A stretch of 64,000 nt of DNA from Symbioplanes lichenis (GTDB lineage Bacteria > Actinomycetota > Actinomycetes > Mycobacteriales > Micromonosporaceae): contig NZ_JAUZQD010000002.1 of assembly GCF_030709675.1 (NCBI RefSeq), forward strand, positions 186,001-250,000, read 5' to 3'. The position numbers and the translations under genes were made by a program. This document shows positions 1 through 7,920 of this stretch, piece after piece. The notes under the pieces were generated by a model. That model searched no databases and was not told the origin of the DNA. It saw only the letters and a program-made list of their open reading frames with translations. Each line of letters begins with the position of its first letter. The first letter of the stretch is position 1.

Positions 1-874
1 GCAGGAGGGCCACGTCGCTCGCGTGCGGGTCGGCCCAGTGCGGCGCGCCCAGGTTGTCGATGGTCACCCTCACCCCGCACAGGCTTTCCAGGTACGCGGT
101 CAGCTCGGCCGCCGTCTTCCCGGTCAGCTCGCTGTCCTGGGGCGGGAACCGGATGTCCAGCCACGCGGTGGCCTCGCCCGGCACCTGGTTCACGGCGGTG
201 TTCGGCGTCTCGATGCGCGCCACGTTGACCGTGGTCACCCACTCCTCGGCCGCGGGCAGCGGATAGCGCTCGAGCAGCCGGCCGATCGCCGCGTGCAAGG
301 TGAGCAGGGCGTTGTCGCCGTTCCACAGGTACGCGGCGTGGGCCGTGCGGCCGGTCGCGTGGAGGCGGATCTGCAGGATGCCCTTGCTCTCGTTGACGAC
401 CCGGAGCGCGCTCTGCTCCCCGATGACCACGAAGTCGGCCTCGACGCCCTCGGCGATCTGGTGCGCCGTCCCGTGGAAGCCGCCGACCTCCTCGTCGGTG
501 ACCAGCTGCAGCCCCAGGGGGTACGGGACCTCGCGCGCCAGCTCCCGGAACACGTCGGTCAGGACCAGGGTGGCCAGCTTCATGTCGTGCGCGCCCCGGC
601 CGTACAGGCGACCGGTTTTGATCGTGGGGTGGAACTGCTCCCCGGTGCCCGGGACCACGTCGACGTGCCCGTTGAGGAGCACCCGGAAGCGGGGCCGGGG
701 CCCGGACGGCCAGAGCAGCGCGCTGGGCTTCCCGTGCGACTCGAACCACTCGACCTCGAACCCCGGCCCGGCGTACGCGACCACGAAGTCGAGCGCCCGC
801 TTCAGCTCCGCCGGCCGGTCCGCCGTCGACGGGACGGCGATGAGCTCGAGCGCGGCGTCCACGATCTCCTCCAT
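1..874 (-). CDS. M20-family metallopeptidase (ArgE/DapE/CPG2-like), 3' end beyond window
   Basis: Zinc-dependent aminoacylase/peptidase of family M20, expected to hydrolyse an amide bond in a small acyl-amino acid or dipeptide in the cytoplasm. The 291 visible residues hold the metal-site motifs in the right order: NGHVDVVPG (first metal His and catalytic Asp), GRGAHDMK (bridging Asp) and DEEVGG (general-base Glu pair), followed by the start of the lid/dimerisation domain around ATGRTAHAAY. The C-terminal metal His lies beyond the window edge, so the gene is cut and not shown to be complete. Start is the ATG at 874, 13 bases after the stop of the upstream pseudogene; no clear Shine-Dalgarno is seen. 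Substrate cannot be told from sequence. Confidence 0.9.
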   Translation of the reverse strand, partial: MEEIVDAALELIAVPSTADRPAELKRALDFVVAYAGPGFEVEWFESHGKPSALLWPSGPRPRFRVLLNGHVDVVPGTGEQFHPTIKTGRLYGRGAHDMKLATLVLTDVFRELAREVPYPLGLQLVTDEEVGGFHGTAHQIAEGVEADFVVIGEQSALRVVNESKGILQIRLHATGRTAHAAYLWNGDNALLTLHAAIGRLLERYPLPAAEEWVTTVNVARIETPNTAVNQVPGEATAWLDIRFPPQDSELTGKTAAELTAYLESLCGVRVTIDNLGAPHWADPHASDVALL

Positions 875-886
875 CCGGCCATGATG

Positions 887-1540
887 TCACCCGGCGGCCG
901 AGCGGAAGCGGGCCCGGTAGGTCGACGGCGAGACGCCCAGGTGCTGCTGGAAGACGCGGCGCATGGTCTCCGCGGAGCCGAAGCCGGCGGCGGCCGCCAC
1001 GGCCTCGACCGGGGTGGTGCCGGACTCGAGGAGGATCTGGGCGGCCTCCACCCGGACCGTCTCGACGTGACGGGCGGGGCTCCGGCCGGGCGGGCGAGGA
1101 AGACAACGAGCTCCCGGGCGACCGCGCGGGCCACGCCGGCGCCGTGGTCCTCCTCGACCAGGGCGAGGGTCAGGTCGATGCCCGCCGTGACGCCGGCCGA
1201 GGTCACGACGGGGCCGTCGCGGAGGAAGACGGGGTCGCTGTCGACGTGCACCCGGCGATACGCGGTGGCCAGGTCGCCCGCGAGCCGCCAGTGGGTGCGG
1301 GTGCAGGGCGGTGACGGCGGCGCGGTCCTGCTCGGTCAGGTCGTCGTAGCCGATGCCCAGGACGTCGTACTCGACGCCCGCCGTGACCAGGGCGACCTCG
1401 GGTTCGAGGAACGCGGGGACGCCGGGCGTGGTGTGCAGGGCGATCGCGAGCCACACGCGGCGGACGCTGTCCTCGGGCACGCCGCGCGCCTGCAGGAAGC
1501 GCCGGGCCTCGTCCGCGCCGTCGACCTCGAAGCGGCGGTG
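887..1540 (-). pseudogene. Composite pseudogene: HD-domain fragment joined out of frame to a GlxA/AraC-type regulator
   Basis: Three consecutive pieces lie in different frames. About 1540-1285 reads as the middle of a cyanamide-hydratase-like HD protein (RRFEVDGADEARRFL, AIALHTTPGVP, LVTAGVEYDVLG) without its HD metal motif or its C-terminus. At about 1280 the frame changes and reads THWRLAGDLATAYRR, then LRDGPVVTSAGVTAGID, the second half of the DJ-1/PfpI domain of a GlxA-type regulator. At about 1078 it changes again, skipping roughly 45-50 expected residues, and reads ARHVETVRVEAAQILLESG to the end of an AraC-type HTH with stop at 887. The simplest history is two deletions, one fusing two neighbouring genes and one inside the regulator. 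No intact product is expected. Confidence 0.85.
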
Positions 1541-1617
1541 CGGGATCCAGCCTCCCGTCCGGACCGCCGCCGGGCCATGTCCGTGCCGACCAGAATCCCA
1601 CAGATCCGGACACCGGG

Positions 1618-3018
1618 TCAGAGGGCGTAGCGCGAGCGGAACAGCCGGTCCGGGTCGGCCGCCGCGCGGATGCGGCGCAGGCGGTCGAGGTGCGGGCCGT
1701 GGTAGAGCGGCAGCGTGCGCGGGTCCGGCTCGAGATAGTTGACGTAGCGGCCCGCCGACCAGCGGGCCATGGTGCGATGGCCGGCCTCGATCCAGGCGTA
1801 GGCGTCGGCGGCCGGGGCGTCCTCGACGAGCCACTGCAGCATCGTGTGCGCGCCGCGCCACGGGAAGGCGGTCGCGCCGGGGGCCACGCGGGCCACGGCG
1901 CCGGTCATGCGCTTGAGCTTCGCCACGCCGGGGCGGCGGGTGCGGGCGCTTTGTTCCACGGCGGACAGCAGGGCGGCGATCCCAGCGGCGGGCAGCGGGC
2001 GGCGGAAGATCTCGCTGCCCACGAGTTCGGTCGAGCGGACGGCGCACGTGGCCGCCGAGTCGCAGCCCGCGCGGTCGTGAGCCACGTCGAGGTACGGCCG
2101 GCGGGCCAGGACGGCCTTCGCGGGCGAGCGGCCCACGGCGCGGACGAGCGCGGCGGCCTCCGCGTCGGCGTCACCGCCGAGGACGGACCCGGAGACGCGT
2201 ACGGACAAGGCGCCCGTCGCCGACGACGCGAACTGACACGCCGACCACGTCTCGTCGGGGGCCGTGGCGATTCGCGCCTGCCAGCCCGTGGCGACCCGGG
2301 CCGCGTCGGCCCACGGCCAGGTGAGGACGAAAGTGCCCGTCGCCGGGGCGGGATGGGTGCGCAGGCGCCACGCCGTGACGACGCCGAACTGGCCGCCGCC
2401 GCCGCCCCGCAACGCCCAGAAGAGCGACGGCTCGCGGGCACTGTCCACGGTGCGGTGCCGCCCGTCGGCCGTGACCACGCCGGCGGTCAGGACGGCGTCG
2501 CAGGTGAGCCCGTACGCAGAAGCCGCCAGGCCGATGCCCCCGCCCAGCGTGACGCCGCCGATGCCGACAGACCCGCAGGACCCGGAGGGTACGGAGACCC
2601 CGCGCGCGCCGAGCGTGTTGTACACACTCATCAGCGTGGCGCCGCCGCCCACTGTGGCCGTGCCCTGGTCGAGCGTGACCCCGTCGAGCCGGCGCAGATC
2701 GAGGACGAGCCCGGTCGACGACGTCGAGTCGCCGGTGTAGGAGTGCCCGCCGCCGCGCGTGACGATCGCCACTCCGGACCGGCGCGCGAAGCGGACGGTC
2801 TCGGCGACGTCGCCGGCGTGGGCACATCGGACGACGGCCGGCGGGCGGACGCCGTCGAAGCGCGGGTCGACGAGGGTGCGGCTGCGCTCGTACCCCGTGG
2901 TGCCCGGCAGTTCGACCGTCCCGTCGATCGCACGGTCGAGGGCCGCCCAGTCGGTTCTCTTCATCGGGAGCGGCAGAGCGGCAGCGGCCAGCAGCAGGCC
3001 GCGGCGGGTCAGTGACAT
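1618..3018 (-). CDS. FAD-binding oxidase, BBE (berberine-bridge/oligosaccharide oxidase) family, Tat-exported
   Basis: 466-residue flavoprotein of the PCMH/BBE family, which oxidises alcohols, sugars or alkaloid-like substrates and passes electrons to O2. A twin-arginine signal opens the protein (SLTRRGLLLAAAALPLPM), so it probably acts outside the membrane. The FAD domain has RGGGHSYTG with the His used for covalent FAD linkage near residue 92, and SGSCGSVGIGGVTLGGGIG with a Cys near 148 at the second attachment position, so bicovalent flavin is plausible. The C-terminal NYLEPDPRT and DPDRLFRSRYAL are typical BBE-domain ends. Start taken at ATG 3018, which places the Tat motif at the N-terminus; an upstream in-frame ATG at 3045 would add nine unhelpful residues. 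Substrate unknown. Confidence 0.88.
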   Translation of the reverse strand: MSLTRRGLLLAAAALPLPMKRTDWAALDRAIDGTVELPGTTGYERSRTLVDPRFDGVRPPAVVRCAHAGDVAETVRFARRSGVAIVTRGGGHSYTGDSTSSTGLVLDLRRLDGVTLDQGTATVGGGATLMSVYNTLGARGVSVPSGSCGSVGIGGVTLGGGIGLAASAYGLTCDAVLTAGVVTADGRHRTVDSAREPSLFWALRGGGGGQFGVVTAWRLRTHPAPATGTFVLTWPWADAARVATGWQARIATAPDETWSACQFASSATGALSVRVSGSVLGGDADAEAAALVRAVGRSPAKAVLARRPYLDVAHDRAGCDSAATCAVRSTELVGSEIFRRPLPAAGIAALLSAVEQSARTRRPGVAKLKRMTGAVARVAPGATAFPWRGAHTMLQWLVEDAPAADAYAWIEAGHRTMARWSAGRYVNYLEPDPRTLPLYHGPHLDRLRRIRAAADPDRLFRSRYAL

Positions 3019-3180
3019 GCGGGCATTATCCGGCAAAACGGGCAACTGTCTGTGGAAAACCTTTCCTGGGAGAAACCTTTGAACTCTCGTGGAGATCGTC
3101 TCGTACTTGTGGCTGTCGACGACGGAATGACCCTCGGAGAAGCGCGGCCGGTGCGGACCGCGCGGAACGAAAGGCAGAGC

Positions 3181-3468
3181 ATGAGTCGTGTTCGTTACGG
3201 CAGCCGGGCGGGCAGCAGCCTGTCGCGCCGCCGCGTTCTCACGATCGCCGCGGCCGTCGGGGTGGGGGCCTCGGCCGCGGGCGTCGCGGGCCTGAGCCTC
3301 GCCGGGGAGAACGACAGCGCGGCCGCCGGGAACGCCGAGTCGCTGGTGCTGTCGCTGCGCGATGCGAAGAAGGGCACGTTCGACCTGTTCGTCGGCGAGT
3401 CCAAGGTCGTCATCACCGACAAGGACCTGGTGAAGACCCTGCTCAAGGCCGCGAAGAAGGAGAGCTGA
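3181..3468 (+). CDS. Small Tat-signal secreted protein, unknown function
   Basis: 95-residue protein. Residues about 13-40 form a Tat signal (SLSRRRVLTIAAAVGVGASA followed by an Ala/Gly-rich hydrophobic stretch). The mature part is only about 50 residues, charged and Lys-rich, ending KTLLKAAKKES. I do not recognise a family. A purine-rich GAAAGG lies just before ATG 3181. The stop overlaps the next ATG by one base (TGATG at 3466-3470), so it is almost certainly co-translated with the DUF4331 gene, and a joint role at the cell surface is an inference from that. An in-frame ATG at 3052 would place an unlikely 43-residue charged extension before the Tat motif. Confidence 0.75.
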   Translation: MSRVRYGSRAGSSLSRRRVLTIAAAVGVGASAAGVAGLSLAGENDSAAAGNAESLVLSLRDAKKGTFDLFVGESKVVITDKDLVKTLLKAAKKES

Positions 3469-4883
3469 TGTCCTCGCACCGCGAAGCGCCGGAGATCAGC
3501 AAGGACCCGGTCGCCGACAGCTCCGACCTGTACGCGTTCGTCAGCCCCGACCACCCGGACACGGTCACGCTGATCGCGAACTACGTGCCGCTGCAGCTGC
3601 CCGCGAGCGGGCCGAACTTCTTCGAGTTCGGGGACGACGTGCTTTACGAGATCCACGTCGACTCGAACGGGGACGGGCGGCCGGATCTCACGTACCAGTT
3701 CCGCTTCCGCACGGAATTGCGCAACGACCGGACGTTCCTCTACAACACCGGGCCGATCGAATCGCTGGACAGCGAGAACTGGAATCGCCGGCAGTTCTAT
3801 TCGGTGACCAAGGTCGACGCGCACGGCAAGCACACCGTGCTGGCCGAGAAGCTGCCCTGCCCGCCGTGCAACGTGGGCCCGCTGTCGATCCCGGACTACG
3901 ACAAGCTGGCCGAGGACGCGGTCCACAAGCTCAAGACCGGCGAGAAGGTCTTCGCGGGCCAGCGGGCCGACGCGTTCTTCGTCGACCTCGGGGCCATCTT
4001 CGACCTGGGCACCCTGCGTCCCTTCCAGGACAAGCACCTCATCGGTCAAAACCTTTTCAAGGGCGCCGGTACGGCCGTCAACGCGACCGACCGCATGAAC
4101 GTGCACAGCATCGCCATCCAGGTCCCGCTGCACATGGTCCGCAAGGACGGCAAGAAGAAGGTCCGCGGCCGGGACCCGGGTGCCGTCATCGGCGTCTGGA
4201 CCTCCGCCAGCCGCCGTCAGGTGCAGGTGCGCGGCAACAAGGACGACAACGACGTCTTCGTCGGCCCGCAGGTGCAGGTGTCGCGCCTGGGCAACCCGCT
4301 CTTCAACGAGGTCATCGTGCCGATGGCGCAGAAGGACCTGTGGAACAGCCTGCCGCCGGCCGAGGACAAGCGCTTCGCCGAGTTCGTCGAGCAGCCCGAG
4401 CTCGGTGCGCTGCTGCCGGTGCTCTACCCGGGCCTGTTCGACAACCTCGCCGAGCTCAACAAGGCGAAGACCGCCCGCGCCGACCTGGTGGCAATTCTGC
4501 TCACCGGCATCCCGGACGGGCTGATCGACGACTTCCAGAACAACACCGGCGACACGCAGGCCGACATGCTGCGCCTCAACACGGTGATCCCGCCGGCCAA
4601 GGAGGAGAACGCCTTCGGCATCATCGGCGGCGACCTGGCCGGCTTCCCCAACGGCCGCCGGCCCGCCGACGACGTGGTGTCGATCTCGCTGCGCGCCATC
4701 GCCGGGGCCACGTTCCCCCTGGTGGACGAGAAGTTCACCCCCGACGACGCGGCGACGCTGGTCGAGCAGGGACTGTCGGCCAAGGACGTCAGCTCCAAGC
4801 TGCTGAAGAAGTTCCCCTACCTCGGCGTGCCGTTCGACGGCTTCAACAACCCCTCGGCTTCTTCCTCGGGAAGTGACAAGTGA
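3468..4883 (+). CDS. DUF4331 family protein
   Basis: 471-residue protein of the DUF4331 family, whose biochemical role is not established. It starts MSSHREAP and continues with VADSSDLYAFVSPDHPDTV, ANYVPLQ and FGDDVLYEIHVDSNGDGR, the recurrent N-terminal signature of the family. It has no signal peptide of its own, although relatives are often extracellular. The interior shows DRMNVHSIAIQVPL and VISIGVWTSASR-like segments, and the C-terminus has RRPADDVVSISLRAIAGA. It lies between a Tat-signal mini-protein (1-base overlap) and a 106-residue protein (4-base GTGA overlap), forming a translationally coupled three-gene unit. Whether it rides out with a Tat partner is open. Confidence 0.88.
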   Translation: MSSHREAPEISKDPVADSSDLYAFVSPDHPDTVTLIANYVPLQLPASGPNFFEFGDDVLYEIHVDSNGDGRPDLTYQFRFRTELRNDRTFLYNTGPIESLDSENWNRRQFYSVTKVDAHGKHTVLAEKLPCPPCNVGPLSIPDYDKLAEDAVHKLKTGEKVFAGQRADAFFVDLGAIFDLGTLRPFQDKHLIGQNLFKGAGTAVNATDRMNVHSIAIQVPLHMVRKDGKKKVRGRDPGAVIGVWTSASRRQVQVRGNKDDNDVFVGPQVQVSRLGNPLFNEVIVPMAQKDLWNSLPPAEDKRFAEFVEQPELGALLPVLYPGLFDNLAELNKAKTARADLVAILLTGIPDGLIDDFQNNTGDTQADMLRLNTVIPPAKEENAFGIIGGDLAGFPNGRRPADDVVSISLRAIAGATFPLVDEKFTPDDAATLVEQGLSAKDVSSKLLKKFPYLGVPFDGFNNPSASSSGSDK

Positions 4884-5200
4884 GCCACACCCACCACACT
4901 CTGGCTCCCTCGGGCCAGGGAACCGTCGTGCTCAACATCGGCCAGGGGATCGGCGCGCTGATCGTCGACACGCCGGGCAGCCTGCACGGACACGAGATCG
5001 AGGTGAGCCCGGTCGAGGACTCCGCCACGCGTACGCACGCGGCCGTCCGGGCCCGCTACGTGCGCGACGGCGTCCGCTTCAGCATGGTGATCGACAGCCT
5101 GCGCGAGGGCCGCTACGTGGTCTGGCGCGACCCGGTCACCCCGCTGGCCGAGGTCGACATCGCGAGCGGTTCCGTCACGGAGTTCGCCTGGCCCTCGTAA
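4880..5200 (+). CDS. Conserved-looking small protein of unknown function
   Basis: 106 residues, starting at GTG 4880 that overlaps the DUF4331 stop in a GTGA arrangement, so expression is tied to that gene. The sequence predicts a beta-rich soluble protein (GTVVLNIGQGIGALIVDTPG, HEIEVSPVED, YVVWRDPVTPLAEVDIASG), with no signal peptide or membrane segment. I do not recognise a family. Conserved-looking Gly/Val strands and tight coupling suggest a real gene with a role linked to the DUF4331 protein. It ends 27 bases before the AraC-type gene. Confidence 0.75.
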   Translation: MSHTHHTLAPSGQGTVVLNIGQGIGALIVDTPGSLHGHEIEVSPVEDSATRTHAAVRARYVRDGVRFSMVIDSLREGRYVVWRDPVTPLAEVDIASGSVTEFAWPS

Positions 5201-5227
5201 GCCTCCCGGCCGGTTTACAGTGGGCGG

Positions 5228-6205
5228 ATGGACACGCCGGCGCCGGCTGTACGCGCGGTCCTGCGCACCACCGACGTGGAGCAGGCCCGCGCGTTCTGCC
5301 GCCGCATGTTCTACGGGCCCCTGGAGGCGGAGCTGTCCGGCTCCCGGGACGGTTTCGCCTTCTCCGGCGACGTGGTGCAGACCGGGCCGCTCACGATCGG
5401 TGAGGTCAGCTACGGCGCCGAGATGTGCATCGCCCTGGGTGACCTGCGCACCGCCTACCACGTCCTCGCCCCGCTCACCGGCGCCGTCCACGCCCGCCAC
5501 CGCGGCGCCGCCGTCACCGCCGACCCGGGCCGCGCCGCCGTCTTCCAGCCCGCCGGCGACGTCGAGACCCGCTGGACCGCCGACTGCCGCCTGATCAGCG
5601 TCAAGGTCGAACGCCTCGCCTTCGAGCGCGAGCTGTCCACCCCGGACGTTCCCGGCGGCCGCCCCCGCCTCGGCCCCGCCTTCGGCCTGGCCGGCGGCCC
5701 CGGCCGCAGCTGGCTCGGCCTCGCCCGCCTCCTCCACCACGAGCTGCGCGAACCGGACGGCCTCTCCCGCCTCCCGCCGCTCCTGCGCCGCTGGCGCGAC
5801 CTGGCCATCAGCGCACTGGCCTCCGCCGTCGAACACCCCGCGGGCGACACCGCCCCCGACCTCCCCACCGCCCGCCGCCCCCGCACGGTCAAGCGCGCCC
5901 TCGACGCCATGCACGCCGAGCCCGGCCGCCCCTTCACCGCCCAGGAACTCGCCGCCATCTCCGGCGTCGGCGTCCGCGTCCTCCAGGAATCCTTCCGCCG
6001 CCACGTCGGCGTCCCACCCCTCACCTACCTCCGCCGCCTCCGCCTCGAAGGCGTCCACGCCGACCTGACCCGCTCCGGCCGGGGCGAGGTGAGCGTGAGC
6101 GAGGTCGCCCACCGCTGGGGCTTCACCCACCTGGGCCGCTTCGCGGGCGCCTACCGCGACCGCTACGGCACCACCCCCTCCGAAACCCTCCGCGACCACC
6201 CCTGA
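5228..6205 (+). CDS. AraC-family transcriptional regulator
   Basis: 325-residue regulator. Residues about 1-190 form a ligand-sensing beta domain of the AraC-binding-2/FeaR kind (AVLRTTDVEQARAFCRRMFY, GPLTIGEVSYGAEM). The C-terminal hundred residues are a double-HTH AraC domain: FTAQELAAISGVGVRVLQES, then VSEVAHRWGFTHLGRFAGAY and YGTTPSETLR. Start ATG 5228 is 27 bases after the preceding stop, so it may be read as part of that unit or from its own promoter. The C-rich synonymous codon choice after about 5460 is extreme even for this genome. Its ligand and targets are unknown; the upstream DUF4331 unit is a candidate target by position only. Confidence 0.88.
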   Translation: MDTPAPAVRAVLRTTDVEQARAFCRRMFYGPLEAELSGSRDGFAFSGDVVQTGPLTIGEVSYGAEMCIALGDLRTAYHVLAPLTGAVHARHRGAAVTADPGRAAVFQPAGDVETRWTADCRLISVKVERLAFERELSTPDVPGGRPRLGPAFGLAGGPGRSWLGLARLLHHELREPDGLSRLPPLLRRWRDLAISALASAVEHPAGDTAPDLPTARRPRTVKRALDAMHAEPGRPFTAQELAAISGVGVRVLQESFRRHVGVPPLTYLRRLRLEGVHADLTRSGRGEVSVSEVAHRWGFTHLGRFAGAYRDRYGTTPSETLRDHP

Positions 6206-6307
6206 CGCCCCGAACTGTCCCGCCGGCGACAGAACCGCCGGAGATGACCCGCGCCGCCACTACCATGCGTTGATTCGAGCGATCACCGTGCCGACCGGGA
6301 GATGCGC

Positions 6308-7078
6308 GTGACGGCCGATCAGATCATCCGCCTGGTGACAGCGATCTCCGGCCTGCTCGGCGTGCTGGTGTGGCCGGCTCTGCTGCTTCTGATCGCCTCC
6401 CGGTTCCGCGTCCCACTGTCGGACTTCTTCAGCAACCTCGGTGAGCTGTCCTTCAAAGCACCCGGGCTGGAGGCATCGGCGCGGCGCCGGCAGGTGGAGG
6501 CTGCCGTTGCGCTGGGAGCCGCAGTGGCGACGCAGCCGGGACAGCAGCCCGGCGCCACGAATCCCACCACTGTCGCCGATGCCTTGGCGCTCGCCGTTCC
6601 CGACACACGGACGCAGCGGCGACTGCAAGGCCGCTCGGTGGGCCGGCCCCCGGACGATCGCGCCGGATACACCCTGCTCGACGAGTTGCGGAGGGACGGG
6701 GACCGCACGCCGTTCATCATCTACGCCGGTTCGCGCTCGTCCGAGCATGTCGAGGAGGCCCGGCGGCGGGGTGCGCTCGGCTGCACCAACGCGCCGCAGG
6801 AACTGATCCAGATGGTGACCCGGGCGTTACGGGCCACCCGCGTCGCGCGAACGGTCGCGCGGTCCGCCGGCGACATCACCCGTTCGTCCTCCGGGCCGTG
6901 GACCGGTGTGGCCCGGGCTCCGACGGGGGCCCGGGCGTCTCCCGGGCCGGGGATCGGTGCGGCCCGGACCCGGCCGGGTGCTCGCTCGTCTCTCGGGCCG
7001 GGGATCGGTGCGGCTCGGACTCGGTGGGTCGCGAGCGGTGGACGGCGACGCCGGCGACGACCAGGACGATGCCGGTGA
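6308..7078 (+). CDS. Membrane-anchored receiver-like protein lacking the phospho-acceptor half
   Basis: About 256 residues. An N-terminal membrane segment (LVTAISGLLGVLVWPALLLL) is followed by a cytoplasmic linker, then RPPDDRAGYTLLDELRRDG, RTPFIIYAGSRSSEHVEEAR and RGALGCTNAPQELIQMVTRAL. This is the second half of a divergent receiver domain. The first half, which should carry the acidic pocket and phospho-accepting Asp, is missing: the linker (TRTQRRLQGRSVG) runs straight into it in frame. The last 75 residues are a tail made from a 51-bp repeat, overlapping the convergent transporter gene by 203 bases. Start: GTG 6308 sits about seven bases after GGGAG; ATG 6302 touches the GGGAG and is less likely. 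Possibly a decaying gene. Confidence 0.6.
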   Translation: MTADQIIRLVTAISGLLGVLVWPALLLLIASRFRVPLSDFFSNLGELSFKAPGLEASARRRQVEAAVALGAAVATQPGQQPGATNPTTVADALALAVPDTRTQRRLQGRSVGRPPDDRAGYTLLDELRRDGDRTPFIIYAGSRSSEHVEEARRRGALGCTNAPQELIQMVTRALRATRVARTVARSAGDITRSSSGPWTGVARAPTGARASPGPGIGAARTRPGARSSLGPGIGAARTRWVASGGRRRRRRPGRCR

Positions 7079-7856
7079 TCTCGGCCGCCGTGGGGATCTG
7101 GGTGAGGACGATGACGCCGATGACGGTGGCGGTGGCGGGAAGGAGGGCGATCATGAGGGCGTACGTGGCCCGGGGCAGGCGGGCCATGGCGAGCTGGTCG
7201 GCGACGTACGGGACGACCGACGAGCAGATGCCCACGCCCGCGGCCGCCGGCAGGAGGATCGGGTCGGCGAAGGCGGGAGCGGCCGCGCCGAGGCCGAGGG
7301 GCAGGGCGAGCACCGCGGCGATGATCATGGACAGGGCGAGGCCGTCGAGGCCGGACATCCGGTCGTCGCGGGCGACGCGGTGGCCCAGGACGATGTAGGC
7401 GGCGAAGAGCGCGGCGTTGGCGGCGGCGAAGAGGAGGCCGAGGGGCTCCGACACGAGGCGGACGTCGGTGAGCAGCCAGACACCGGCCACCGCGGCGACC
7501 AGGGCGAGGCCGTTGCGGAAGGAGCGGGCGGAGGCGGCGGCCAGGGCGACGACCGGGAGGAACTCGATCGCGGCGACGGTGCCCAGCGGGAGGCGGTCGA
7601 TGGCCAGGTAGAAGACGCTGTTCATGGCGGCCAGCACGGTGGCCCAGGCCGTCAGGAGCAGCCAGGCCGGGCGGTCGAGGCGCACCCGCCACGGGCGGCG
7701 CCACGCCACGAAGACCAGCGCCGCGGTCGCGATACGCAGCCAGGCCACGCCGAGGACGCCGACGCGGGCGAAGAGGAGGACGGCCAGCGCCGGGCCGAGG
7801 TAGTGGAAGATCGCGCTGACGACGAAGTACGCGTGCGGCGGTGGACGTACTGACAT
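6876..7856 (-). CDS. EamA/DMT-family transporter (RhtA-like) with repeat-derived tail
   Basis: 326-residue inner-membrane exporter of the drug/metabolite transporter superfamily, about ten membrane helices in two EamA repeats (FHYLGPALAVLLFARVGVLG, WATVLAAMNSVFYLAIDRLP, AAEITGIVLVVAGVAV). RhtA-type members export amino acids or related metabolites. The fold ends near residue 290; the remaining cytoplasmic tail (HRSPARETSEHPAGSG and variants) is encoded by the same 51-bp repeat that forms the tail of the convergent gene. Start ATG 7856 is preceded closely by AGAGG. It is divergent from an Lrp/AsnC regulator 64 bases away, a pairing usual for amino-acid exporters, so control by that regulator is likely. 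Confidence 0.87.
   Translation of the reverse strand: MSVRPPPHAYFVVSAIFHYLGPALAVLLFARVGVLGVAWLRIATAALVFVAWRRPWRVRLDRPAWLLLTAWATVLAAMNSVFYLAIDRLPLGTVAAIEFLPVVALAAASARSFRNGLALVAAVAGVWLLTDVRLVSEPLGLLFAAANAALFAAYIVLGHRVARDDRMSGLDGLALSMIIAAVLALPLGLGAAAPAFADPILLPAAAGVGICSSVVPYVADQLAMARLPRATYALMIALLPATATVIGVIVLTQIPTAAEITGIVLVVAGVAVHRSRPTESEPHRSPARETSEHPAGSGPHRSPARETPGPPSEPGPHRSTARRTNG
6896..7045. repeat. 51-bp tandem repeat, about three copies, coding on both strands
   Basis: Units begin at 6896, 6947 and 6998, each opening CCG(G/T)GG(A)TCGGTG-like and, in the first two, closing with TCTC(C)CGGG; the third decays after about 45 bases, and a very degenerate unit may precede at 6845. The period is 17 codons, so it keeps frame in the rightward receiver-like gene (GPGIGAARTRPGARSSL) and in the leftward transporter gene (PHRSPARETSEHPAGSG). 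The array lies exactly in the 203-base overlap of the two convergent genes and adds a low-complexity tail to both products. Confidence 0.85.
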
Positions 7857-7920
7857 TCCTCTATTCTCGGAAGGCCACACGCGCAGGGCCATGAGCGATC
7901 GAAGGCGGGAGCGCCCGGGG

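Noticed and set aside
23-1630. Long rightward open frame of 535 codons
   Set aside because: It is the mirror of the M20 gene and the composite pseudogene. Composition is Arg/Gly/Val-rich with no motif, while the leftward strand carries recognisable domains.
3012-3467. Upstream extension of the DUF4331 frame
   Set aside because: Low-complexity Arg/Gly sequence overlapping the Tat mini-protein in another frame; the family N-terminus MSSHREAP begins at 3468.
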